Positions 17,192 through 28,000 of a stretch of 64,000 nucleotides of DNA are shown here, one piece after another. Within the stretch, counting starts at the first letter, position 1. The number at the start of each line of letters is the position of its first letter. Under the pieces are notes generated by a model. That model worked only from the letters and a program-made list of their open reading frames with translations. It was not told the DNA's origin and did not search any database. Position numbers and translations under genes: made by a program. The DNA is taken from positions 4,915,001-4,979,000 of the forward strand of contig NZ_JBGNFV010000001.1 in the NCBI RefSeq assembly GCF_041449215.1. The letters run 5' to 3'. This stretch comes from Roseivirga sp. BDSF3-8 (GTDB taxonomy: Bacteria; Bacteroidota; Bacteroidia; Cytophagales; Cyclobacteriaceae).

Positions 17192-18304
17192 TTAGGTTGG
17201 ATGCTGGTAATAGCGTTTGCCCTGGTATACCAGACAGCTGGGTCCGGCAACAGGGTTTTCAGGATCAAAGCTGAAAGATTTATCTTCCGCAATAAACACT
17301 TTGAGGTAGTTAAAAAGGTTCTTGCTATAAAGCATGGAGGCATGCACGGGTGCAAGAGCAGACAGGTTCGAGTCACCGACTATTGTGACACCGTAGTGCT
17401 TAACCGTTTCTCTGTCTTTGCTTAGCTCACAGTTACCTCCCGTGGAAGAAGCCAGATCTATAATCACGCTTCCAGGCCTCATTAACTTAACGGTGGACTC
17501 TGGTATCAGTGTCGGGGCTGGTCTACCCCTAAGTTGGGCAGTAGTTATCACCACATCGCTCTTCGCTATTCTATCCTTGATAAGTTCCTGTTGCTTTTTC
17601 TTGTACTCATCTGACTGTTCTACCGCATAACCCCCGGCACCCTTTTCGTCTCTGGCTCCTTCTACCATCACAAATTTACCTCCGAGGCTTTCTACCTCCT
17701 CTTTTACAACGCTACGGGTATCAAATGCCTCTACTACTGCGCCGAGCCTCCTGGCGGTGGCTATAGCCTGCAACCCCGCTACACCTGCGCCCAGGATCAG
17801 GGCCTTGGCAGGAGGAATACTGCCTGCAGCCGTGGTTAACATGGGGAAATACCTTGGCAGGTGCCCCGCAGCCAGTAATACTGCTTTATATCCAGCAATA
17901 GACGCCATAGAACTTAGTACATCCATGCTTTGAGCCAGCGTAATACGGGGAATCATATCCAGACTAAAGGCGGAAAGGTTGATGCTGGCTAGTAGGTCGG
18001 GAATATCAGGACGGGCAAACGGTTCAAACTGGCTAATGAAAACCGCATCTTTATTTACCCTTGAATATTCATCATCTTTGAGCGGAGTGATGGAACAGGC
18101 AACCAGGCTGGCTTTTAGTATCTCTTGACGGTCTGCCAGTGAAGCTCCTGTATCGGCGTATTGCTGGTCATCAAAAAAGGCCTGCAGGCCGGCTCCCTTT
18201 TCTACCAGCACTGTATGGCCGTCCTCTATAAGGGTATGCACCGTATCAGGTACCATACATACCCTGGGATCATGTTCCGGCTCCTTAAGTATTCCGATCT
18301 GCAT
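17192..18304 (-). CDS. pntAA: NAD(P) transhydrogenase subunit alpha part 1 (NAD-binding)
   Basis: 370 residues. Alanine dehydrogenase/PNT fold: N-terminal domain beginning MQIGILKEPEHDPRVCMVPD and a Rossmann domain with ALILGAGVAGLQAIATARRL and the RGRPAPTLIPESTV segment. It binds NADH on the cytoplasmic face and hands hydride to PntB domain III. First gene of the pnt operon; the promoter should lie in 18305-18350, just past the terminator of the upstream protease gene. Confidence 0.96.
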   Translation of the reverse strand: MQIGILKEPEHDPRVCMVPDTVHTLIEDGHTVLVEKGAGLQAFFDDQQYADTGASLADRQEILKASLVACSITPLKDDEYSRVNKDAVFISQFEPFARPDIPDLLASINLSAFSLDMIPRITLAQSMDVLSSMASIAGYKAVLLAAGHLPRYFPMLTTAAGSIPPAKALILGAGVAGLQAIATARRLGAVVEAFDTRSVVKEEVESLGGKFVMVEGARDEKGAGGYAVEQSDEYKKKQQELIKDRIAKSDVVITTAQLRGRPAPTLIPESTVKLMRPGSVIIDLASSTGGNCELSKDRETVKHYGVTIVGDSNLSALAPVHASMLYSKNLFNYLKVFIAEDKSFSFDPENPVAGPSCLVYQGKRYYQHPT

Positions 18305-18356
18305 ATGATAAGAAATGTTCCTTATTAATATAAGGAATTTTCCGTATAGAGGGAAC

Positions 18357-18390
18357 CAAAAAAAGCCGACCCTGGAAAAGAGTCGGCTCT
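18357..18390 (-). terminator. Terminator after the prc protease gene
   Basis: Stem AGCCGAC (18364-18370) with GTCGGCT (18382-18388), 11-base loop; on the minus strand it is followed by a run of seven T. It separates prc from pntAA. Confidence 0.85.
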
Positions 18391-18417
18391 GTTATTCAGT
18401 CAATTATAGCTTATGCC

Positions 18418-20508
18418 TTAGTTATCATGCAAGCCACCTGTTAGTTTGACTAACTCAGCCAGGGTGATAACCCCTTCCATTATATATGGCTCTTCTTCTT
18501 TTGTGATACTCTCTTGCTCTGATTCAGGTAGTTCAGGGTCGATTGATACACCTACCAGGTCTGCCATGGCCTCGCGCCTTTTTTCGGCTTCTTCCATTTC
18601 AGCTTTTCTGGTTTCCAGATTCAGGCTAATCTTGGTATCCTTTCTTGCTTCTTTGATCTCTTTAATATCTGCTTTTAGCTCCTGCAGGTATTTATCAGAG
18701 TCCATACGATTTTCGTAGTTTTTAAGCAGGGAGGCTACAAGATCCTTATTAATATGACCGGTTGTATTATAGCGGGTACCCGCTATCTGGTCCCAGGGAA
18801 GAGCACTTGGCTTGCTGCTTTCGCCAAACTCTTCGGCACTAAACGCGCTTGGAAACTCGATATCAGGTGTAACTCCCTTATGCTGAGTGCTACTGCCATT
18901 GACGCGGTAAAATTTAGCGATGGTAAGCTTTACCTGGCCAAGCGTGTCCTCAGAATAGGGCATATACTGGTCAAGGTCCAGTAAGTTTTGTACAGTGCCT
19001 TTACCGTAAGTTTGCTCACCCAGGACAATGCCACGATGGTAATCCTGTATGGCACCTGCAAAAATTTCACTGGCAGAGGCACTGAAGCGGTTAATCATCA
19101 CTCCCATCGGACCTTTATAGACCATCTGATCATCGGGGTCTCTCATTACTTCTACCTTACCCTGGCTGTCTTTTACCTGTACCACCGGGCCATCTTCTAT
19201 AAAAAGGCCGGTGAGTTCTATAGCCTCTGAAAGGCTACCGCCGCCATTAAAGCGAAGGTCTATTAGAAGGGCATCAACCTGCTCCTGATCCAGCTCGCTC
19301 AAAAGCTTTCTTACATCACGGGTGGTGGATTTATAATCTTTATCACCTCTTCTGGCAGCTTCATAGTCCAGGTAGAAGGCGGGTATGGTAATGACGGCTA
19401 CTTTATAGTCTTTGCCATCAACGTTTTGGGTGATCAGCTTTTTTGAAGGAGCCTGCTCTTCAAGTTTTACCTTATCTCTTATTAACGTAAGGGTAAAGGG
19501 TAGCCCGTTAGCGCCTTCCTCTGCAGGAAGCACTTCTAGTCGGACGGTGGTGCCTTTTGGCCCGCGAATGAGTTTAACTACATCATCCAGACGCCACCCT
19601 ATCACATCAACTATCTCACCTTCTTCACCCTGACCTACACCAATAATTTTATCGTCTTTATTGATTTGTTTACTACGGAAAGCAGGTCCACCGGCAATAA
19701 CATCAGCAACTTCAACATAGTCGTTATTCATGCGCAGACTTGCTCCGATACCTTCCAGGCTTTGGCTCATCTGTATTTTAAAGTTTTCGCTGGTGGTAGG
19801 GGAAAAATAGGAGGTATGAGGATCTAAAGCGGCTGCAAAGGCATTGAGAAAAAGCTGAAATACATCTTCAGAGTTATACTGGCGAATGGTTTTTTCCATG
19901 CGTTCGTATCTCTGCTTAAGGTTATCTTTAAGCTCTTCATCTGTACGGTCACTTAGCTTGAGGGACAGCGCTTGGTTCTTAACCATTTTTCTCCATACTT
20001 CATCTAATTCGTCATTAGTGCTGGCATAAGGAATATCCTCTCTATCTGTGTCGTAGTACTCTTCCTGAGTAAAGTCAAAATCCTTCTCTAAGAGGTCGTA
20101 CACATAATCCATGCGGTCAAGAAAGCGCGTCCTGAACACCTTAAAAATGGCATAGGCTGCGTCAGACTCTCCGTCCTCAAGCATGTCGTCTATTTCAGAA
20201 GCATATAAGTCATTAAACTCTCTGACATCTTCCTCCAGGAAATACACTTTATTGTAATCCAGTGTTTCCAGCAGGTTCTCCAGTATTACCTGTGAAAGGG
20301 AGTCATTAAGCTCTGTGTCACGATAATGGTAACGGGTAAGAATCTGTGAAACAAGAATAGCTTCCCGCTCATATCCCTGCTTTGGCTGAAGGATAGCGGT
20401 GGTATCACCGGGTCCCTGATCCAATACTTCAGGTTTGGTTGCAAAAAAACTTAAAACAGCAAACAGCGAAATTGCGCCTAAAACGGTCTTACCCATAATC
20501 ATATACAA
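18418..20508 (-). CDS. prc: Carboxy-terminal processing protease (Tsp/Prc, S41)
   Basis: 696 residues, the usual length for Tsp-type proteases. Starts MYMIMGKTVLGAISLFAVLS, a signal peptide or anchor, so it acts in the periplasm. Order: N-terminal helical domain, PDZ domain (about 240-330: IGASLRMNNDYVEVADVIAG, GWRLDDVVKLIRGPKGTTV), S41 catalytic core with RFSASASEIFAGAIQDY and TYGKGTVQNL, and a C-terminal DUF3340-like part. By comparison with E. coli Tsp the catalytic dyad is about Ser478 and Lys503. It trims or degrades proteins by their C-termini. Its own terminator follows, and the start is 272 bases from the divergent kinase gene. Confidence 0.95.
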   Translation of the reverse strand: MYMIMGKTVLGAISLFAVLSFFATKPEVLDQGPGDTTAILQPKQGYEREAILVSQILTRYHYRDTELNDSLSQVILENLLETLDYNKVYFLEEDVREFNDLYASEIDDMLEDGESDAAYAIFKVFRTRFLDRMDYVYDLLEKDFDFTQEEYYDTDREDIPYASTNDELDEVWRKMVKNQALSLKLSDRTDEELKDNLKQRYERMEKTIRQYNSEDVFQLFLNAFAAALDPHTSYFSPTTSENFKIQMSQSLEGIGASLRMNNDYVEVADVIAGGPAFRSKQINKDDKIIGVGQGEEGEIVDVIGWRLDDVVKLIRGPKGTTVRLEVLPAEEGANGLPFTLTLIRDKVKLEEQAPSKKLITQNVDGKDYKVAVITIPAFYLDYEAARRGDKDYKSTTRDVRKLLSELDQEQVDALLIDLRFNGGGSLSEAIELTGLFIEDGPVVQVKDSQGKVEVMRDPDDQMVYKGPMGVMINRFSASASEIFAGAIQDYHRGIVLGEQTYGKGTVQNLLDLDQYMPYSEDTLGQVKLTIAKFYRVNGSSTQHKGVTPDIEFPSAFSAEEFGESSKPSALPWDQIAGTRYNTTGHINKDLVASLLKNYENRMDSDKYLQELKADIKEIKEARKDTKISLNLETRKAEMEEAEKRREAMADLVGVSIDPELPESEQESITKEEEPYIMEGVITLAELVKLTGGLHDN

Positions 20509-20728
20509 GGTGTAAAATTTCGAAGGTAAATTGTCTTTTCCACTTTATCAAAAAAGAGCAGGTAGACTTTATTTAATACCCCTTTCGGAAAGATAAGGTT
20601 TCGAATATGTACTTATTATTACTATAACGCTATTTAAGCGGTTTGCAGTACCCATAACCGGTAAATTTCCTGATAATTGGTACATAGATATCAGTACAAT
20701 TTGATTTGATATTTGCCCTGTTTTTACC

Positions 20729-20757
20729 TTGAGGCTAGCAAAATTTCACTATATTTA
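20729..20757 (+). promoter_or_regulatory. Probable Bacteroidota-type promoter of the kinase gene
   Basis: TTG at 20729-20731 (-33 element) and TATATTTA at 20750-20757, 18 bases apart, compared with the consensus TTG and TAnnTTTG. The GTG start lies 24 bases beyond. One mismatch in the final G. Confidence 0.5.
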
Positions 20758-20780
20758 GATTCCTTCATTTTCCGGAAAAA

Positions 20781-22712
20781 GTGAAAACAGACTTGCTGGC
20801 CAAAACAGACGATTTACCAAAGGAATTAGTTTCCTTTCGTTGGAAAGGAATGAGTCTTCCTATTGTCCACCTACCCGAATGGACAATTGATACTAAAGAT
20901 GGAAGCTACTCATTCAGAGCGTATTTAGTTGATAATGATATCCTTCTCATCAAGGATAGTGGCTATATCACACCACAGCTTGCCCGGCAGGCGGTGGTCA
21001 TTTTTGAAAAGATAATTGAATACAGTGGTCAGAAGAAATTATACTTTCTGGCAGATCTGAGCGAATTAAAATCGATGCCCCGTAGTGCACGGAAAGTGTT
21101 AAAAGAGGCAGACGATAAGCTACAAAAATACTGGCATCATTACTTTTTTATTTACAATAGGGTCATTCGTACAGTTTACCGGATCTATAAAACCTTCTAC
21201 TCAAACGCTCTCAGGAACTCGACCATTTCCAATAACCTATCTGAAGCACTGAATAACTGTCTGGCTCTAAAAGAGCAGTCTTCTACCCAACCCTTAACAG
21301 TAAAGCCCGGCAAACCGGAGCATAAGGACTATGAAAAGCTTTCAAGAGATGAACTGATCAATCTCCTGCTACAATCTGAGCAGGAAAAAGAGGTGATCAG
21401 AGAAAAGCAGCAAGTCCATCTTGAACAAATCTTTAAAGCAATAAGCCGGATTTCATGGGATGATCAGTTTGTGCCTGAAGTGTTGGAGTTGTCCGATGAT
21501 GGGGACCCGTTTCAGCCCATGTTTCAGGCTATTACCATTTTACAGCAGGATATAAGCGAAATGGTGGGTGAGCTTCGGGAGCTTAACCGGAACCTGGAGG
21601 AAAAAGTAACTGAGAGAACGTTGGAGATTGCCAAAAAAGAGGCGAATCTGCTAAGTCTTATCGAAAACACGAAAGATTTTATTTTCTCGCTCGATGGTGA
21701 ATTTCATCTAATAATAGCTAATAAGTCTTACACGGATCATATAAGAAAACAGTTTGGATGTGAGCTTAGACCCGGTGTAGACATGATGGAAGTGTTTTCT
21801 AAGGAGTTGGTAAGTTTTTGGAAACCCCTCTATAATAGGGCATTTACGGGCGAGGTATTTAGCCAGGTGGTACAGCGTAAGATCAATGGTAAGCTATCTG
21901 TTCTTGAATCATTCTTTAATCCCATAAAGGATACAGCGGGAAATATTAGCGGGGTGTCTGTTTTTGTGAAGGATATTACTGAGCAGAAACTTAATGAAAA
22001 AAGGCTTCTGGAACAGAATAAGGAGCTAAAGAAGGTAAATGAGGAACTGGACCGGTTTGTATACAGTGCCTCTCATGACCTCCGGGCTCCCCTGCTTAGC
22101 CTGCTTGGGCTTATCAATATTGCGCGGATGGATGAGGACATAGCCCGCCGGACTGACTACCTGGATATGATGGATTCCAGTGTAAAAAAGCTGGATAAGT
22201 TTATAGGTGAAATTATTGATTATAGCCGTAATACGCGGCTGAACCTGAGCAGAGATTCCATTGATTTTTCCGAACTGGTTGAAGAGATCGTAAAGGAACT
22301 ACAATTTGTAGATCACAGTAACGCTGTTAAAAAGACATTTTCTGTAGATCAGGAGGGTGACTTTATCTGCGATCGAATGCGAATAAAGGTATCCTTGACG
22401 AACATAATCTATAATGCCATCCGGTACAGTGACCAGAACAAAGCGGAACCTTATGTACACATAGCGGTAAAAGCCGATGAAAACCTGGCCCGGGTAAAAA
22501 TTGAGGATAATGGGCAGGGGATACAGTCTAAGCACCAGGCTAAAATTTTTGATATGTTCTACCGGGCAAATGAAAACACCTCCGGCTCGGGATTAGGTCT
22601 TTATATCGTAAAGGAAACGGTAAATAAACTTAAGGGTAAGCTGAGCCTGGACAGCGAATACAAAAAAGGGACTACCTTTTCACTGGAAGTCCCTTCTGTA
22701 AAAGAAAGCTAA
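20781..22712 (+). CDS. PAS-containing sensor histidine kinase with a STAS-like N-terminus
   Basis: 643 residues from a GTG start. Order: a STAS-like domain (about 20-165), a coiled-coil signalling helix (about 180-290), a PAS domain (about 290-400), HisKA with SASHDLRAP (phosphorylated His432) and an HATPase_c domain with N-box NIIYNAIRYS (Asn545), DNGQG (576-580) and GSGLGL (602-607). No membrane segment, so it is cytoplasmic. No receiver domain and no response regulator is next to it, so the partner is elsewhere. Convergent with the DUF4097 gene, 16 bases between stops. Confidence 0.92.
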   Translation: MKTDLLAKTDDLPKELVSFRWKGMSLPIVHLPEWTIDTKDGSYSFRAYLVDNDILLIKDSGYITPQLARQAVVIFEKIIEYSGQKKLYFLADLSELKSMPRSARKVLKEADDKLQKYWHHYFFIYNRVIRTVYRIYKTFYSNALRNSTISNNLSEALNNCLALKEQSSTQPLTVKPGKPEHKDYEKLSRDELINLLLQSEQEKEVIREKQQVHLEQIFKAISRISWDDQFVPEVLELSDDGDPFQPMFQAITILQQDISEMVGELRELNRNLEEKVTERTLEIAKKEANLLSLIENTKDFIFSLDGEFHLIIANKSYTDHIRKQFGCELRPGVDMMEVFSKELVSFWKPLYNRAFTGEVFSQVVQRKINGKLSVLESFFNPIKDTAGNISGVSVFVKDITEQKLNEKRLLEQNKELKKVNEELDRFVYSASHDLRAPLLSLLGLINIARMDEDIARRTDYLDMMDSSVKKLDKFIGEIIDYSRNTRLNLSRDSIDFSELVEEIVKELQFVDHSNAVKKTFSVDQEGDFICDRMRIKVSLTNIIYNAIRYSDQNKAEPYVHIAVKADENLARVKIEDNGQGIQSKHQAKIFDMFYRANENTSGSGLGLYIVKETVNKLKGKLSLDSEYKKGTTFSLEVPSVKES

Positions 22713-22728
22713 GCCGTGTTCTTATCAG

Positions 22729-23646
22729 TTAATAATATTTCTGGCTACCGCTGGTGGTTTTACCATATACTTTTACTTTTCCTCTGCTGTTAATAACGAG
22801 ATCACGCTTACCTTCGGAAGATCCTGCTTTTAGAGAGCCGCTAGTGGCATGAAGGTCAAAGTGAATATCTTCAGTATCATTGATCAGGTCTATTCTTATC
22901 GATCCGGAAGTAGATTTAAATTCGCTATCGCCTTCAAGATCTACCTCATTTCCGATGATGCTACCAGATGTGCTTTGTGCCTTAAGGCGACATTTTACTT
23001 CTGTCAGTCTAATGTCACCTGAGGAAGTTTCCAGGTTCATGTGTCCCCGGGCCTCGGTAATACGGATACTTCCGCTACTGGCCTCGGCCTCTATATCGCC
23101 TTTTATTTCGTCAAGTGTCTGACGACCACTGGAGGTTTTGCTATTTACAGGACCTTCTATGTCTGATAGGTAGATGTTACCAGAACTTGCCTCTACCTGT
23201 AACCGTCCCCTGACATCTTTGACATCAACATTACCGCTGCTGGCATCGGCCGCTACATCTTCATCTATGCCGGCGATATTTACATTTCCTGATGAGTTTC
23301 TGACTTCAATTTCAGTTTTTACAGGCACTTCGAGTTTAATAATGCTTCGGCCGCTACTGCTATTCCATGACCACATTCGGTTGGGTCTTTCTATCCATAC
23401 TTCCAGTTTATCTCCATTTACTTCGTGAAGGATTTTGTAATCCTCATCGTCCTCATCCACGCTAAGCTCTCCGGTGAGGTGTACGTTGCTTTTAGGTGTT
23501 CCTACAATCTCAACATCTACATAGGAGCCTTTTACTTCAACTTTTTTGATGCCGTTAAAGCTTTCGTCAACAGTATGCTGTGCCTGTGAAATAACTGGCC
23601 ATAAAAAGGCGAGGGACAGGGCGGTGGTGATAACGGAAATTTTCAT
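22729..23646 (-). CDS. Exported DUF4097 beta-strand repeat protein
   Basis: 305 residues. Signal peptide MKISVITTALSLAFLWPVIS, cleaved near AQA. The mature part is built of repeated short strands with S-S-G turns (NSSGNVNIAGI, ASSGNVDVKDV, ASSGNIYLSDI, TSSGRQTLDEI, ASSGSIRITEA, TSSGDIRLTEV), the signature of DUF4097 (adhesin-like beta-helix). Found in the periplasm or envelope; precise function unknown. Divided from the Nramp-like gene by 156 bases containing no other gene. Confidence 0.9.
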   Translation of the reverse strand: MKISVITTALSLAFLWPVISQAQHTVDESFNGIKKVEVKGSYVDVEIVGTPKSNVHLTGELSVDEDDEDYKILHEVNGDKLEVWIERPNRMWSWNSSSGRSIIKLEVPVKTEIEVRNSSGNVNIAGIDEDVAADASSGNVDVKDVRGRLQVEASSGNIYLSDIEGPVNSKTSSGRQTLDEIKGDIEAEASSGSIRITEARGHMNLETSSGDIRLTEVKCRLKAQSTSGSIIGNEVDLEGDSEFKSTSGSIRIDLINDTEDIHFDLHATSGSLKAGSSEGKRDLVINSRGKVKVYGKTTSGSQKYY

Positions 23647-23802
23647 AGTGTATAATTATCAATTATATGAATAGTTAATTAGCGTAAACTGTGCCAAAAA
23701 GACAATTGCAGGTCAAACAGGGTTGCACGGCCGGAGATAAATTTTCAATAAAAATCAATGTTCATTTTCGTGCACACTACTGTCCACTGGTGAACGCACC
23801 AA

Positions 23803-25089
23803 TTACTTGCGATGAAGCTGCCATAAGCGGTAAAAAAATCCTAGTAGAACAATAGCAGAGGCTACGCCTAAGATGATATACGTATAAGGAGCGGAACTAA
23901 ACCCGAATCCTGCTTCCAATGCTCTCAGAAGATTACGAAAGCCTAAAAAGGACGATATTGATAGAATGATGATGAGTAAAAGGTTGAGTACGAACCCATT
24001 TTTATAGGCAGGTGAGACTATTCCTTTGTGATTGACCGCGAGTGCTATGCAAAATGTGATAATAGGTAGCACCATACCATTGAGTGCCTGTGCCAAAAGG
24101 ATTACGGGCACCGGCTTTAATTGCAATAGCCCGAAGATGGTGCCAGTCACCCATACTACAACCCAACCAATGGTGTAGGCTTTTTTGCCGGCATATTTAT
24201 CTGGTACAGACATCTGTACGGTAAGGCCGGCAGCCAATGGAGCAGTTACACTAGAGGTAAAGCCTGCGGAAAACAGGCCGATAGCAAATAGCCAGGAAGC
24301 GCCATTACCAAATGTTTCCTGAAGTGTATTAAAAAGTTTATCGAAGGTTAAGGGGGCCTGAATAAGAGTACCACATACGATAACTGCCGAAGAAAATAAA
24401 CCACCCAGTACGATAGCGGGAATCAGCCCTTGCCGCATATGGGAGACTGTCTGACCGGAACTGATGCCTGAGCCGAGGAAAAGGTTGTATGGAACAATCG
24501 TAGTACCTATTAGCCCCAAAATCAGGAGTTCACTGCCTTCGGGTATGGATGGATAAAAGAGGCTCAACCAGCCCTCTTCAGGTCCTTCTGATAATGATGG
24601 GGCCTGGATTGCCACTACCATAAATGAGATGCCCATGAGTGCTACCACGAAGCCCAAGTAATAGGAAACCTTATTGGAAGAGTTTCCTACCAGTAAAATA
24701 GCCGCCAGACCGCCCACAATAAGTGTGAGGACCCATGGAGGGATGGAGGAGACGAGGGACCCCCCCGCCACGGCTCCCAGAATATTCCCTGCCTGGTAGG
24801 CTGCACAACCGAAAACGACGCTGAAGCCTACTAAATAACGTAGCCAACCTGTACGGCCGGACAGGACACCAATGGCCTTTCCTAAGGATAATCCAGACAC
24901 TATGGTGATTCTTGAAGCAGCTTCCTGCAGCACAACGCAGCCAAATACTGAAAAAATAAGGGCCCACATAAGGGAAAGTTGGTAGCTGCTTCCTGCGGAT
25001 GCAGCCGTAGCAACAGTACCAGGACCGATAAAAGCAGCGGAAATTACTGCCCAGAACAGTACATTACGCCAACCAGAGAACTTAGTCAT
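23803..25089 (-). CDS. Nramp-related transporter with non-canonical metal site
   Basis: 428 residues from the ATG at 25089 (a longer frame to 25191 lies inside the oxoprolinase gene). Ten or eleven membrane helices of the APC fold. Nramp metal transporters bind Mn/Fe with DPGN in helix 1 and MPHN in helix 6. Here helix 1 reads AAFIGPGTVATAAS and helix 6 reads GTTIVPYNLFLGSG: the Asp is absent, and Met and His are Val and Tyr. The substrate may therefore not be a divalent metal. The gene overlaps the end of the oxoprolinase gene by 8 bases, with a GGAGGAGGAG ribosome site inside that gene, so it is translationally coupled. An organic substrate such as 5-oxoproline or an amino acid is inference. 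Confidence 0.85.
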   Translation of the reverse strand: MTKFSGWRNVLFWAVISAAFIGPGTVATAASAGSSYQLSLMWALIFSVFGCVVLQEAASRITIVSGLSLGKAIGVLSGRTGWLRYLVGFSVVFGCAAYQAGNILGAVAGGSLVSSIPPWVLTLIVGGLAAILLVGNSSNKVSYYLGFVVALMGISFMVVAIQAPSLSEGPEEGWLSLFYPSIPEGSELLILGLIGTTIVPYNLFLGSGISSGQTVSHMRQGLIPAIVLGGLFSSAVIVCGTLIQAPLTFDKLFNTLQETFGNGASWLFAIGLFSAGFTSSVTAPLAAGLTVQMSVPDKYAGKKAYTIGWVVVWVTGTIFGLLQLKPVPVILLAQALNGMVLPIITFCIALAVNHKGIVSPAYKNGFVLNLLLIIILSISSFLGFRNLLRALEAGFGFSSAPYTYIILGVASAIVLLGFFYRLWQLHRK

Positions 25090-28000
25090 CTTTACCGAAG
25101 GCTCCTCCTCCTGGTGTTTCAAGTATAAGTGTATCACCAAGATGAAGGGTCTGCTTTGTATCTGGCGCAAAGCTTTCCTTGCTGCCATCACGGCGCATGA
25201 TGTGTTGAACCCCTACCCTGCCTTCGTCTCCACCTTCGATACCATAAGGCGCCTGTTGGCGGTGTTGTGCCAATAGGGAAAGGTCTATTTCTTCCAGAAA
25301 GGTAATACTTCGTATGACACCATCACCTCCCGGGAATTTTCCTCCACCGCCGGAGCCTTTGCGGATCTTAAACTCATTAAGTCTGACGGGATAGCGCCAT
25401 TCCATTATCTCGGGGTCGGTTATTTTAGTATTGGTCATATGCTGATGAGTAGCATGAGCGCCGGGAAAATGGGGACCTGCTCCTACCCCGCCGGCAATTG
25501 TTTCGTAATACCCGAAGGTGTTATTTCCAAATACCAGGTTATTCATGGTCCCCTGACTGCAGGCTGCAAGGCCAAGGGCTTTAAGGAGTGTATCCGTAAG
25601 CCGCTGGCTGACTTCGGTATTACCTCCTACCACTGCGGGACACTTTTCAGGGTCAGCAGCAAAAACAGGATTGAGTAAGCCCTCCGGAAGATTAATTGTG
25701 ACATTTTCCATCAGCCCTTCATTTAACGGGAGTGATTCCGAGGACAGCAGTCTTAATACGTACATTACCACACTTCTGACTATGGCTGGGGTCGCGTTAT
25801 AATTCCGGGGATGTACAGTACCTGAGCCCGTAAAGTCGATGGTGAGGTGCTTACTATCGAATGCCATTTTTACCTGCAGCGGGTGGCCATCATCAAGGTA
25901 TTCGCGGGCTTCGAAGGTGCTTCCTTCATACCTTGAAAAAGCCCTGGTTAACGAATCGGTCGCCTGATGCCTTAGCTCTTCCATGTATTTTTTGACCGAT
26001 TCCGGGCTATGTTTGGTAGCCAGTTTCTGCAAGAGCGTAATTCCATGCCTGAGTGAGGCAACAGCGCCCCTGAGGTCTGCCAGGTTTTCTTCAGGATCTC
26101 TGCTTGGGTAAGGGCCGTCGCTGAGTACCTTCCGTATCTCGTTCCATTTCGCCTGTCCTTCTTTGAAGAGGTACATTGGCTGGATAACCACACCTTCCTC
26201 GGCGAGGTTAGTGGCATCAGGCGGCATGGATCCCGGAGATTTACCGCCAAGTTCGGCATGGTGAGCCCTGTTTGCCAGGTAACCTAGCAGGGTGCCAGTA
26301 TCATCATATACCGGGCAGATAAGCGTGATATCGGGAAGGTGCGACCCTCCGAAACCAGGGTGGTTGGTGATCACAATATCTCCCTCCTTCATATGGTGGG
26401 TCTTCAGAACTGTCCTCACGCATAAACCCATACTGCCAAGGTGAACAGGTATATGCGGAGCATTCACTACTAACTTTCCTGCTGAATCCAGCAGGGCACA
26501 ACTGAAGTCGAGTCTTTCTTTTACATTTACTGAAAAGCTGGTACGCTCCAGCATTGCGCCCATCTCTCTGGCAATGGAAGCAAAGCGATTAGTGAAAAGG
26601 CTAAGCTCTATTTCAGGGGGCCTGCTAATAGAATGAATAGTTGCTTTACCGGACTTTTTGTATTCAATTTGAAGACTTAAATGAGTATCGATGAAGCCCT
26701 GCCAATCTTTTTCTAAAAATACTGTGCCGGTGGCACTGATTACCAGTGCGGGTCCTTCCAGGCTAGCTCCGGGTCTCAGGTCGCTCCAGTTATATATCGC
26801 GGTCTCTAATTTAGCATAGGGGCCACTAAGTGTACAGGCTTTAACGGCCGGATGCTTCCAGGCAGGTTTTGTATCCGGTCCCGACTCGCTTCCCTGATTG
26901 GAGGCGACCAGTATTTTTATACTTTCAATCTCTACAGGGCGATTCTCAAGGTAGTGGCCATAAATTTTTTCGTAGGCTTCACGGAAGTCTTTAAGCGGAG
27001 ACTGAGAATAAGGTATTTCAATGCTGGTTTCCTGGCCTTTCAGCCGCATGTATAACCAGGCATCTTTTATCGAAAGTCTGTCTTCCGTTTCGCCTTCCTG
27101 AATAAGAAGTGATTTGCCTTCTGCCGCCAGTTTATTGTAGATGGCTGATAAGTCAGCCTTTGAAACTTCCTCCAGCAATTGCAGTATCTGATGTTGTACA
27201 AGGCGGGAAACCTCACTGGAAGCTATCCCTAGAGCACTCAAAATACCGGCGTCAGCAGGAATTATCACCTTTTGCATATCCAGTAATTCAGCTACCTGAC
27301 AGGCGTGCTGTCCACCTGCACCACCAAATGCCAGCAGGGCATATTCTGACGGATCATAGCCTTTACGCTGACTAATCTGCCGCATGGCATCAGCCATTTT
27401 TTCATTGGCTATTTGCAGAAACCCAAGCAAAACTTCCTGTGGATCTCTGTCAGGTATTTGATCCATAACTTTCCGGAAAGCCTCCTCCGCGTGGTCAACA
27501 CTCAGTGGGATGGTGAACCCGTGTGGGTCTGTTCTTCCTAGCAACAGGTTTACATCAGTAAGGGTGAGAGGCCCCCCGGCCCCATAACATGCAGGCCCCG
27601 GATCTGCTCCGGCACTTTCTGAACCTACAGTGAGTTTGAATCCATCGTATTGACAAATGGAACCTCCCCCAGCAGCTACGGTCTCTATGGCTAATGAAGG
27701 GGTGGAAAGCCTGGCGTCTCCGATGGATAAGGTGTATTTGAAGTCATAAGAGCCATCATAGCGAGCCACATCGGTGCTGGTCCCTCCCATATCCAAGGTA
27801 AGTAGCTGTTCAGTTTCTGATTGCTTACCAGCACTGGCGGCTCCTACCACTCCTCCGGCAGGCCCGCTTAGCAGACTGTCTTTAGGCTCAAAATGGTCCA
27901 CATGGTTGAGTCCTCCGGCACTAGTCATTATTAACAGCCTGCTACCCGGTAGTTTACTTTTTATATTGGACAGGTAGTCATGGATGACAGGGGAAAGGTA

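Noticed and set aside
25089-25191. Longer start for the Nramp-like gene
   Set aside because: The extra 34 residues overlap the oxoprolinase coding sequence and lack membrane-protein character; the ATG at 25089 has a good ribosome site.
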